Shown: piece by piece, positions 35,703-43,009 of the stretch
How positions within the stretch are numbered: position 1 is the first letter of the stretch
Layout: each line of letters starts with the position of its first letter
Assembly: GCA_017625405.1 (NCBI GenBank)
Contig: JAGALB010000042.1
Span: 1 to 59,294, forward strand
Length of the DNA stretch: 59,294 nucleotides
Direction: 5' to 3'
Origin: Ruminiclostridium sp.
GTDB taxonomy: Bacteria; Bacillota; Clostridia; Oscillospirales; Ruminococcaceae
The notes under the pieces: generated by a model
What the model was told of the DNA's origin: nothing
The model's database searches: none
What the model saw: the letters and a program-made list of their open reading frames with translations, nothing else
Position numbers and translations under genes: made by a program

Positions 35703-36731
35703 TTATCTCTGTATTCTTCCGCTGCCGTCACCCTTTGCAAGCTTTTCCACTTCCGCAGCAGTGACCATATTGTAATCTCCTTCAACAGAATGCTTCAGTG
35801 CAGATGCAGCCACCGCAAATTCTACCGCTGCTTGCGTATCCTTACCATTGAGCAGAGAATATATAAGACCGCCGCCGAAGGAATCTCCGCCGCCTACTCT
35901 GTCAATAATGTGAAGATTGTATTTTTTTGAAAAGCAGTATTCATCATCCGCTGCATTGTAAAGCATCGCACTCCATCCGTTGTCTGATGCGGAGCGGCTT
36001 TCTCTCAGCGTTATCGCTACCATCTCAAAGCCGAATTTGTCAGCAAGCTGTTTTGCCACAGACCTGTAACCATCACGGTCAATGACACCGCCGTATATAT
36101 CCGCTGTCTCAGCTTCAATACCGAACACATCCTTTGCGTCCTCTTCGTTTCCGATACAGATATCAACATACTGACAAAGCTCTGTCATCACTTTCTGTGC
36201 GTGTTCTCTTGTCCAGAGCTTTCCTCTGTAATTGAGATCGCAGGATATTTTTATACCACGTGCCTTTGCAGCAATGCACGCCTGTCGGCATAGTTCGGCA
36301 ACATTATCTCCCAGTGCGGGTGTAATTCCTGTAAAATGAAACCAATCCGCACCATCAAAGATGCTGTTCCAGTCAAAATCATCTGCCGATGCAAGCCCGA
36401 TAGCAGATCCTGCACGGTCATATATACATACCGAACCACGCTGTGATGCACCCTTTTCGTTGAAATAGATTCCCACACGCTCACCGCCACGGACTATAAG
36501 AGAGGTGTCAACTCCATAACGTCTGAGGCTATTTACCGCAGCCTGACCGATGGAATGTGCAGGGAGCTTTGTCACGAACGCCGCATCCATACCGAAATTT
36601 GCCAGTGACACGGCAACATTTGCCTCGCCGCCACCAAAGGAAAACTGCACATGATCGCACTGAACGAAACGCTCGTAATTATAAGGCTGCAGTCGCAGCA
36701 TAAGTTCACCGAATGTTATTATTCTTGCCAT
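35703..36731 (-). CDS. kdgK: 2-keto-3-deoxygluconate kinase (PfkB family)
   Basis: 342 residues. 'GGGEANVAVSLANFG' (substrate loop), 'DLNYRGKLW' and the C-terminal 'VGGGDSFGGGL' with the catalytic Asp mark a PfkB sugar kinase. Specificity for KDG is inferred from the operon: it follows KDPG aldolase by 22 nt and mannonate dehydratase lies upstream. Phosphorylates KDG to KDPG in the cytoplasm. ATG at 36731 with GAGAGGAG upstream; the frame from 36779 overlaps eda. Last gene of the hexuronate operon. Confidence 0.93.
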   Translation of the reverse strand: MARIITFGELMLRLQPYNYERFVQCDHVQFSFGGGEANVAVSLANFGMDAAFVTKLPAHSIGQAAVNSLRRYGVDTSLIVRGGERVGIYFNEKGASQRGSVCIYDRAGSAIGLASADDFDWNSIFDGADWFHFTGITPALGDNVAELCRQACIAAKARGIKISCDLNYRGKLWTREHAQKVMTELCQYVDICIGNEEDAKDVFGIEAETADIYGGVIDRDGYRSVAKQLADKFGFEMVAITLRESRSASDNGWSAMLYNAADDEYCFSKKYNLHIIDRVGGGDSFGGGLIYSLLNGKDTQAAVEFAVAASALKHSVEGDYNMVTAAEVEKLAKGDGSGRIQR

Positions 36732-36753
36732 GATATAGCTCCTCTCCGCTGTG

Positions 36754-37386
36754 TCAGCACTCGCCTCTTGCCGCTGCACGGGCTTCGGCGCAGAGCTTTG
36801 TTATATTCTCGAAATTGCCTGCTGTTATGTCATTTCTCGGGCAAACCCATGAGCCGCCCACTGCATGGATAAACGGCATATCGGTATATTCCTTTATATT
36901 TGAAGTGCTTATTCCGCCTGTCGGCATGAATTTCACACCTGCAAAGAGCACAGAAAGATTTTTGATTGCATTCAGCCCTCCGTATATGTTGGCGGGGAAG
37001 AACTTGACCACCTTAAGGTTCTTGTTTACTGCTGCCATTACTTCAGTGGGAGTAACACAGCCGGGAGTAACCGGAATATTATGTTCGATACACCAGTCAA
37101 CAACTTCTGCATTGTAGCCGGGCGACACGATGAACTCAGCACCCATTTCAACTGCCAGTTTGCACTGTTTGATATCAAGTATCGTTCCTGCACCTACCAG
37201 CATATCGGGACAGTTTTCCGACACCTCTTTGATTGCCTGTGCTGCTGCAGGTGTACGGAAGGTGATCTCCATTACATGCACGCCGCCTGCTGCCAGTGCT
37301 TTTGCAGTGGAAACAGCGTCCTTTGCATCATCTATCACAACGACAGGAACAACAATGGCTTGTGCAAGTCTTTCAAGTACTGTCAT
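36754..37386 (-). CDS. eda: KDPG/KHG aldolase
   Basis: 210 residues of the class I aldolase family. Schiff-base Lys in 'KVVKFFPAN', catalytic Glu in 'VMEITFRTPAA', and 'VGAGTILD', 'FIVSPGYN', 'VTPGCVTPTE' and 'MPTGGIS' all as in Eda. Splits KDPG to pyruvate and glyceraldehyde 3-phosphate. Full usual length. 18 nt after the mannonate oxidoreductase gene. Confidence 0.95.
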   Translation of the reverse strand: MTVLERLAQAIVVPVVVIDDAKDAVSTAKALAAGGVHVMEITFRTPAAAQAIKEVSENCPDMLVGAGTILDIKQCKLAVEMGAEFIVSPGYNAEVVDWCIEHNIPVTPGCVTPTEVMAAVNKNLKVVKFFPANIYGGLNAIKNLSVLFAGVKFMPTGGISTSNIKEYTDMPFIHAVGGSWVCPRNDITAGNFENITKLCAEARAAARGEC

Positions 37387-37404
37387 TATTCTGAGCCTCC
37401 TGTT

Positions 37405-38250
37405 TTATACGCCCGAGTAAGCAGAGAAGCCTGCGTCAACGGGAAGGACAACACCTGTTATAGCAGAAGCGCTGCGGTCATCACAGAGGAACAGCGTTGC
37501 TCCGATAAGCTCCGACGCATCCACATAACGGTTTGTAGGCGTGCCGTTAAGTATCTTTGCAGAACGTGCTGTGGGAGTTCCGTCATCATTGAACAGAAGT
37601 GCTCTGTTCTGTGCGGAAACAAGGAATCCGGGAGCGATTGCATTGCATCTGATACCCGTGCCTGCGAAATGTGTTGCAAGCCACTGGGTAAAGTTGGATA
37701 CAGCAGCCTTTGCAGCGGAATATGCAGGTATCTTTGTCAGAGGAGTATATGCATTCATCGAGGAAATATTGAGGATACAGCCGCTCTTCTTTTCGGTAAG
37801 ATCCTTTGCAAACACCTGTGTGGGAAGAAGTGTTCCCTGGAAATTCAGCTTGAACACAAGATCAACTCCATTGGCTTCGAGGTCAAAAAATGTCTTGCTG
37901 TTCTGCTGAGCTTCATGCTGATATTCGTTGGTCGTGGTTGCACTGGGATGATTTCCTCCTGCACCGTTTACAAGTATATCGCATTTACCAAGTTCACGGA
38001 TGACCGACTGGTGTACCTGCTCCAGCGCTTCAGGATCAAGAACATCTGCCTTATAGCCCTCGCAGGTATATCCCTCAGCTTTAAGCTCATCTGCAAGCTT
38101 TTTTACAGCCTCCTCATTGAGGTCGAGAGCGGCTACCTTTGCGCCGCTTTGTGCAAAAGCTCTTGCCATAGCGCCGCAGATAAGACCGCCTGCGCCTGTT
38201 ATTACTACTACCTTACCTGTATAATCAATATTGATCGGAAGTTCCATCAT
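37405..38250 (-). CDS. uxuB: SDR-type D-mannonate oxidoreductase (fructuronate reductase)
   Basis: 281 residues. Rossmann 'ITGAGGLICGAMA', the 'NGAGGNHP' motif specific to the Bacillota SDR-type mannonate oxidoreductases (YjmF-like), Ser in 'NISSMNAYTP' and 'YSAAKAAV' with the catalytic Tyr-Lys. Reduces fructuronate to mannonate with NAD(P)H. This form is unrelated to the E. coli long-chain UxuB. Starts at 38250 or the adjacent ATG, behind GAGGT; 14 nt after uxuA. Confidence 0.92.
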   Translation of the reverse strand: MMELPINIDYTGKVVVITGAGGLICGAMARAFAQSGAKVAALDLNEEAVKKLADELKAEGYTCEGYKADVLDPEALEQVHQSVIRELGKCDILVNGAGGNHPSATTTNEYQHEAQQNSKTFFDLEANGVDLVFKLNFQGTLLPTQVFAKDLTEKKSGCILNISSMNAYTPLTKIPAYSAAKAAVSNFTQWLATHFAGTGIRCNAIAPGFLVSAQNRALLFNDDGTPTARSAKILNGTPTNRYVDASELIGATLFLCDDRSASAITGVVLPVDAGFSAYSGV

Positions 38251-38264
38251 TTTATTACCTCATT

Positions 38265-39356
38265 TCAGTTTTTGCTTGAAAGTCTGTCCAGCATATCCCA
38301 CACACCAAGCATATACATTATACCAAGTGCACGATCATAAAGTCCGTATCCCGGACGGACATTACCGGGTCCCTCATTCCACAGATGACGTCCGTGGTCG
38401 GGGCGGATATATCCTTCGTAACCGCAATCGTGATACGCTTTCAGGATGCTTAGTATTCCTGTATCTCCGTCGCAGTCACGATGGCTCGCTTCGGAAAAAT
38501 CTCCGTTTTCAAAGTGCTTTACATTGCGTATATGTGCAAATGCTATGCGGTCGCAGTGCTTTCTGACTATATCTGCCACATTGTTGTTCGGGTCTGCACC
38601 AAGCGAGCCTGAGCAGAGTGTCAGACAGTTGCAGGGATGGTCAACCATCTTCAGGAAACGATCGATATTTTCTTCGTTTATCAGCAACCGCGGCAGCCCG
38701 AAAATATCCCATGGCGGATCGTCCATGTGTATCGCCATTTTGATATTGCATTCCTCGCAGGTCGGCATGATAGCTTCAAGGAAATACCTGAGGTTTTCCC
38801 AGAGCTTTTCATTATCCACACCCTCATAGTCCTTGAAAAGCTGATCCAGTGCCGCCATCCTTTCAGGCTCCCAGCCCGGGAACGACATACCGTACTTCTC
38901 GGTAAAGCTGAGGATATATTCTGCCATAGCATTATAATCGCCCTGTATCATATTCTTTTCGTAGTACAATGCGGTAGAGCCGTCACCCACGGGATGGAAA
39001 AGATCGGAACGTGTCCAGTCAAATACAGGCATGAAATTATAGCAAATGACCTTTACGCCGAACTTCGAGAGATTGCGGATACATTGCTTATAATTTTCTA
39101 TATACATATCTCTCGTGGGCTTTCCGATCTTTATATCGTCATGCACATTGACCGATTCCACAACATCCATATTGAAGCCGTATTCGTCAAGCTGACGTTT
39201 TACCTCGGCTATTTCGTCTATCTCCCATACCTCGCCGGGAAGCTTATGATGAAGCGCCCAGACTATGCTTGTAACTCCGGGTATCTGTCTGATATCACCC
39301 AGCGTGATATTGTCGTTACCTTCGCCATACCAACGAAATCCCATCTGCATTGGCAT
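38265..39356 (-). CDS. uxuA: Mannonate dehydratase
   Basis: 363 residues, normal length. 'MQMGFRWYGEGND', 'VWALHHKLPGEVW', 'CYNFMPVFDWTR', 'HMDDPPWDIFGLPR' and 'DHGRHLWNE' are diagnostic UxuA segments with the metal His/Asp/Cys ligands. Dehydrates mannonate to KDG. GGAGGATAAGG precedes the ATG. Confidence 0.96.
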   Translation of the reverse strand: MPMQMGFRWYGEGNDNITLGDIRQIPGVTSIVWALHHKLPGEVWEIDEIAEVKRQLDEYGFNMDVVESVNVHDDIKIGKPTRDMYIENYKQCIRNLSKFGVKVICYNFMPVFDWTRSDLFHPVGDGSTALYYEKNMIQGDYNAMAEYILSFTEKYGMSFPGWEPERMAALDQLFKDYEGVDNEKLWENLRYFLEAIMPTCEECNIKMAIHMDDPPWDIFGLPRLLINEENIDRFLKMVDHPCNCLTLCSGSLGADPNNNVADIVRKHCDRIAFAHIRNVKHFENGDFSEASHRDCDGDTGILSILKAYHDCGYEGYIRPDHGRHLWNEGPGNVRPGYGLYDRALGIMYMLGVWDMLDRLSSKN

Positions 39357-39384
39357 ATCCTTATCCTCCTGTGTGTTTTCCTAA

Positions 39385-40785
39385 TTAAAGGTTAAAGTAG
39401 CGTGCGGCATTATCATGACAGATGTCTGTTACCAGCTCACCGAGCTGCTCCATATCGGCAGGATATTCCCCGTTTTCCACCCATTCACCGATAAGGCTGC
39501 ACAGTATTCTGCGGAAATACTCATGACGGGTATAGCTTAAAAAGCTTCTGGAATCTGTAAGCATTCCTACAAAATTACCGAGCAGGCTAAGATTCGCAAG
39601 CGAGATAAGCTGCTCACGCATACCCTGGAGATGATCGTTGAACCACCATGCGCTGCCATGCTGGAGCTTTCCTGCAACCTCCGTTCCCTGGAATGATCCT
39701 ATAAGAGAATCAAGGAATGCATTGTCAGTGCCGTCAAGGCTGTAAAGTATCGTTTTGGGAAGCGCATCCGCTGCGTACAGTTTATCAAGCAGCTTTGCCA
39801 GCTTTTCACTTCCGTTCTGCGGGCCTATACAGTCGAATCCCGTATCAGGTCCGAGTTTCATAAACATAGCTGTATTCGGGTTCCTCAGACAGTTATAATG
39901 CAGCTGCATTACCCATCCCATGCGTTTGTATTCGCCTGCGCAGAACATAAGGAGTTCTGTTTTGAACGCTTCTGCCTCTGCCGCGCTTATGTTGCCGCCA
40001 TTGAGTGCCCTATGTATAACATCGTCATTTTCTTTCCGGGTGGCTTCAGCGAAGACCATGTGATCTAATCCGTGGTCGCTCACCTTGCATCCCATAGACG
40101 CAAAATATTCCATCCTCTTTGAAAGAGCTTTTTTCAGTGATGCCATATCATAGATCTTTACACCCGAAACAGATGAAAGCTCAGCAATATAATCCTGCCA
40201 TCCGAATTTATCAATATTCAATGCTTTGTCGGGGCGGAAGGAAGGTGCTACCACAGTTTTGAAGGTGTCGTCGGCAGCGAGCCTGCTGTGCCATTCAAGG
40301 CTGTCGGTAGGGTCGTCGGTAGTTCCGATGAATTCAACTTCTGACTGTTCAATAAGTCCACGGACACTCATGTTGTCCTCTTTCAGCTTTTCACAGGTGA
40401 GCTGCCATACCTCCTCGGCAGTTTTTCCATTGAGGATACCATCATAGCCGAAATATTTCTTCAGCTCCAGATGACACCAGTGAAACATCGGATTGCCAAT
40501 TGCCCTGGGAAGTACCTCGGCGAACTTCTGAAACTTTTCACGGGCTGATGCAGCACCCGTAATATAATACTCATCCACACCGTTGGATCTCATGATACGC
40601 CACTTGTAGTGATCGCCCGAAAGCCATGCGTCAGTCAGGTTTTCAAAGTGCTTATCCTCATATATCTCTTTGGGGCTGACATGGCAGTGATAGTCGATTA
40701 TCGGGCATCTTGCTGCGTATTCATGAAACAGTACTCGAGCTGTTTCGGTGGACAGAAGAAAATCATTATCCATAAAGGCTTTCAT
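39385..40785 (-). CDS. uxaC: Uronate isomerase
   Basis: 466 residues. 'PIIDYHCHVSPKEI' (metal HxH), 'HWCHLELKKYFG', 'LHYNCLRNPN' and 'TDSRSFLSYTRHEYFRRI' are UxaC signatures. Converts glucuronate to fructuronate, and in known enzymes galacturonate to tagaturonate. ATG at 40785 has AAAGGAG upstream; the open frame upstream to 40974 crosses the divergent promoters and is not coding. First gene of uxaC-uxuA-uxuB-eda-kdgK. No tagaturonate reductase or altronate dehydratase is present, so only the glucuronate branch is complete here. No transporter lies in the operon. Confidence 0.96.
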   Translation of the reverse strand: MKAFMDNDFLLSTETARVLFHEYAARCPIIDYHCHVSPKEIYEDKHFENLTDAWLSGDHYKWRIMRSNGVDEYYITGAASAREKFQKFAEVLPRAIGNPMFHWCHLELKKYFGYDGILNGKTAEEVWQLTCEKLKEDNMSVRGLIEQSEVEFIGTTDDPTDSLEWHSRLAADDTFKTVVAPSFRPDKALNIDKFGWQDYIAELSSVSGVKIYDMASLKKALSKRMEYFASMGCKVSDHGLDHMVFAEATRKENDDVIHRALNGGNISAAEAEAFKTELLMFCAGEYKRMGWVMQLHYNCLRNPNTAMFMKLGPDTGFDCIGPQNGSEKLAKLLDKLYAADALPKTILYSLDGTDNAFLDSLIGSFQGTEVAGKLQHGSAWWFNDHLQGMREQLISLANLSLLGNFVGMLTDSRSFLSYTRHEYFRRILCSLIGEWVENGEYPADMEQLGELVTDICHDNAARYFNL

Positions 40786-40818
40786 ACCAAATACTCCTTT
40801 AGCATCTTTTGTGCTTTC

Positions 40819-40847
40819 AGTATACCACAAATTATTAGCAATGTTAA
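40819..40847 (-). promoter_or_regulatory. Promoter of the hexuronate operon
   Basis: On the minus strand TTAACA (40842-40847), 17 bp, TATACT (40819-40824). The spacer holds TTGCTAAT-A-ATTTGTGG, a version of the shared motif. Confidence 0.7.
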
Positions 40848-40860
40848 TTGCGAAATTTGC

Positions 40861-40889
40861 TTGCATTATTGCAAATGTTGTGGTAAAAT
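40861..40889 (+). promoter_or_regulatory. Promoter of the second AraC gene
   Basis: TTGCAT (40861-40866), 17 bp, TAAAAT (40884-40889). The spacer reads TTGCAAATGTTGTGG. Together with the divergent promoter it forms a near mirror image, with ACCACAA at 40825 and TTGTGGT at 40878. Confidence 0.7.
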
Positions 40890-40925
40890 AAATATATATA
40901 CCAGACACGAAGCGGAGGGAGCAAT

Positions 40926-41774
40926 ATGCGTCAAAGGACACAGCATTTCGATCAGCGTCAGGAAATGAAAACATCCAGCTATGAGGTTTTCCACTATAAT
41001 GAGCCTATGATTAATGAGGTTGAAGTACACAACCACGATTTTTATGAGATATTCTTTCTTCTGGGCGGCAACATTTCTTACTGGATGGAAGGCGAGGTAT
41101 TTCATCCCTGCCACGGGGACATCATGCTCATTGACCCTATGCTGCTGCACCGCCCTATAATCCCCCCTGATGAGCCTTCCTACGAAAGAATAGTAATGTG
41201 GATACAGAAGAAATATCTTGACAGCTTCTCGGTGGGAGATATGCGGTTATCCGCCTGCTTTGATAACAAATCCACCTGCCTTATACACCTGAATCCCACG
41301 CAGCGTGCAGAGCTGACCGACAAATTCAGCGAGCTTGTACGGGAACACTACTCCACGGATTACGGTGCTTCAATATATGCCGATGGGCTGTTCATGCAGA
41401 TAATGGTGGAGATCAACCGACTTGGTATGAGATCCGCAGAACCGCTTCGCTCTGAAAATACATCACCATTGATTTCGAGAGTTGTAGAGTATATTGGTGA
41501 ACATTATGAGCAAGAACTTTCTCTGGATATACTTGCTGAAAGATTTTTTGTGAGCAAATACCATCTGTCGCACGAATTCAGCAGCAATGTCGGCACAAGC
41601 GTATACAGATATATAATGCTCAAACGGCTGAGCGCAGCAAAACGTATGCTGATGAATGACGCCGCTCCCGGAGAAGTGTGTGTCAGATGCGGCTTCGGGG
41701 ATTACACAAGCTTTTTCCGTGCATTTAAAGCAGAATACGGAATAAGTCCGAGAGATTATGCTTCCAGACTATAA
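40926..41774 (+). CDS. AraC-family regulator of the hexuronate operon
   Basis: 282 residues. Cupin with 'VEVHNHDFYEIFFLLGGNISYWMEG' and 'MLLHRP'; HTH with 'LSLDILAERFFVSKYHLSHEF' and 'APGEVCVRCGFGDYTSFFRAFKAEYGISPRDY'. Divergent from uxaC, so very likely its regulator, with a hexuronate or pathway intermediate as effector (inference). GGAGGG 6 nt before the ATG. Confidence 0.93.
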   Translation: MRQRTQHFDQRQEMKTSSYEVFHYNEPMINEVEVHNHDFYEIFFLLGGNISYWMEGEVFHPCHGDIMLIDPMLLHRPIIPPDEPSYERIVMWIQKKYLDSFSVGDMRLSACFDNKSTCLIHLNPTQRAELTDKFSELVREHYSTDYGASIYADGLFMQIMVEINRLGMRSAEPLRSENTSPLISRVVEYIGEHYEQELSLDILAERFFVSKYHLSHEFSSNVGTSVYRYIMLKRLSAAKRMLMNDAAPGEVCVRCGFGDYTSFFRAFKAEYGISPRDYASRL

Positions 41775-41883
41775 CGAACCGCTTAAACAGATAGTTATAA
41801 AAATAAATCAGATTTCATTAAGACACAAGCGATTTACAGAGTCTTTTTCACTAAAGAAAATTTAAAACAGAAAATCTGCCTGC

Positions 41884-41926
41884 AAAAAATGCACAAGACC
41901 GTCAAAAGCGGACTTGTGCATTTTTA
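41884..41926. terminator. Bidirectional terminator
   Basis: Perfect 13-bp stem AAAAATGCACAAG / CTTGTGCATTTTT with a 15-nt loop, serving the AraC gene on the plus strand and the GH42-like remnant on the minus strand. No gene lies in 41775-41884. Confidence 0.9.
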
Positions 41927-41928
41927 AT

Positions 41929-42102
41929 TTATTCTACATCAATTTTCATCTCAAAAGGTGCGAGAATCAAATTTTTTCCGTTGAAAATGAATTCCTGCTC
42001 TTTATCTGTATTATTGAAAATAAAGCGTGCAGTAATATCTTCATTTGTACGTGTGGTAATTTCTACATTATCAGGTATATTTTCAAAATACGCTATGCCG
42101 CT
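41929..42102 (-). pseudogene. C-terminal remnant of a GH42-like beta-galactosidase
   Basis: The minus frame ending at TAA 41929-41931 reads 'AYFENIPDNVEITTRT', '...ARFIFNNTDKEQEF' and '...LILAPFEMKIDVE'. This matches the final beta domain of GH42 enzymes ('VEvttR....yyFllNhtd', 'L.L.pyev.vl'). It has no start and runs into a stop at about 42103. Its terminator is still in place. The family call is from the motif pattern only. Confidence 0.65.
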
Positions 42103-42237
42103 TCAAAACTCATGTGTATTTCTGTAAACAGTAATGTTTACGCTGAACAGGAAACAGTTCAGATTACTGTACCGCCATCGGAAGAACAAAAATCTATTTC
42201 ACCCTATATTTATGGCGTAAACAATTGTATAGATTAA
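42091..42237 (+). pseudogene. N-terminal remnant of a secreted GH44-like glycosidase
   Basis: The plus frame reads 'MCISVNSNVYAEQETVQITV', 'PPSEEQ' and then 'KSISPYIYGVN', stopping at TAA 42235. The sequence looks like the end of a signal peptide (cleavage after VYA), then the first strand of GH44-type endoglucanases, which open with 'ISPYIYGxN'. The rest of the gene and its start are missing. It abuts the GH42-like tail head to head, which implies a deletion or rearrangement. Confidence 0.55.
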
Positions 42238-42300
42238 GTTTTATGCTATAATAAATTAATAACTCAAGGACGGTTATCTTATAAAAATCCAAAAAACATA

Positions 42301-42329
42301 TTGACAAACCTCTATATGTGGTATATAAT
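42301..42329 (+). promoter_or_regulatory. Consensus promoter of the ArsR-type regulator
   Basis: TTGACA (42301-42306), 17 bp, TATAAT (42324-42329). CTATAT / ATATAG arms at 42312 and 42328 could be part of an ArsR/SmtB operator, which normally overlaps the promoter. Confidence 0.85.
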
Positions 42330-42357
42330 ATAGAAAATGCCAATGTGAGGTGAGCAG

Positions 42358-42672
42358 ATGGAACTTAATCCTAAAAAGACAGCCGTTATCTTCAAGGCGT
42401 TCTGTGACGAAAACCGAATCAAGATATTGCAGCTTTTGCTGGATGGCGAAAAATGTGCCTGCAGGCTGCTTGAGGCAATGAACATCACACAGCCTACGCT
42501 TTCACATCATATGAAAACACTGCTTGACAGCGGAATTGTAAACGGGCGAAAGGAAGGAAAATGGATGTACTATTCCATTTCCGCAGAAGGTGTTGAATAT
42601 GCCAGACAATGCTTTAATGCTCTGACTGCTGTAAGTGGTACAAATGAAAATCAGTCGTGCTGTAAGAAGTAA
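42358..42672 (+). CDS. ArsR/SmtB-family metal- or thiol-sensing repressor
   Basis: 104 residues, winged HTH. 'GEKCACRLLEAMNI' at about residues 30-43 places a Cys-x-Cys pair in the alpha-3 helix, as in ArsR sensors (ELCVCDL). 'TQPTLSHHMKTLLDSGIV' is the recognition helix. The tail 'QSCCKK' adds two more Cys. In related genomes such regulators precede a permease of the PF03773 type; here only a deleted remnant follows. Sensing of arsenic or another soft metal is inferred from the Cys positions. Confidence 0.92.
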   Translation: MELNPKKTAVIFKAFCDENRIKILQLLLDGEKCACRLLEAMNITQPTLSHHMKTLLDSGIVNGRKEGKWMYYSISAEGVEYARQCFNALTAVSGTNENQSCCKK

Positions 42673-42707
42673 CCTCGGTTTCTTCTTCGCACGACTAAAA
42701 TTCAAAA

Positions 42708-42735
42708 CTAAACATAGACGCATTTCTATGTTTAG
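42708..42735 (+). repeat. Perfect inverted repeat between ArsR gene and permease remnant
   Basis: CTAAACATAGA-N6-TCTATGTTTAG, an 11-bp perfect stem. No T-run follows. It may be a second repressor operator or an mRNA hairpin that tunes expression of the downstream gene. Confidence 0.7.
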
Positions 42736-42765
42736 ATATATCTATATAAGAAAGGAGCTATCCTT

Positions 42766-42894
42766 ATGGAAACACTGAAAACAATCTGGGATTTCTTTCA
42801 GAATGAAATTCTCGGCGTTTTCACAACAATCTGCGTTATCGGAATAATTATTACGGGCTATTTTTTCAATTTAATTCAATCAATACTGATATAA
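42766..42894 (+). pseudogene. Internally deleted permease remnant (42 codons)
   Basis: GAAAGGAG precedes an ATG that opens 'METLKTIWDFFQNEILG', the typical start of ArsR-linked PF03773 permeases. It then jumps to 'TTICVIGIIITGYFFNLI', which looks like the last membrane helix of the same family, and stops. The whole middle (about 270-300 residues in full-length relatives) is absent and the frame is kept. It could still make a one-helix peptide. Confidence 0.55.
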
Positions 42895-43009
42895 AACGAA
42901 GACATAAGCATGGAGATAAAAATTTCAGGAGAGAGTGAATTTCCTGCAAAAGCTTTACGAAAAGATTTTTGGTTTACATGACCGGTAAGCTGTGTGGGCA
43001 GACAATTTA

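Noticed and set aside
37081-38340. 419-codon plus-strand frame opposite eda and uxuB
   Set aside because: Antisense shadow; very high Cys content and no recognisable domain, while both minus-strand genes keep catalytic motifs.
42708-42735. Intrinsic terminator after the ArsR gene
   Set aside because: The stem is perfect but AT-rich and has no T-run after it on the plus strand.
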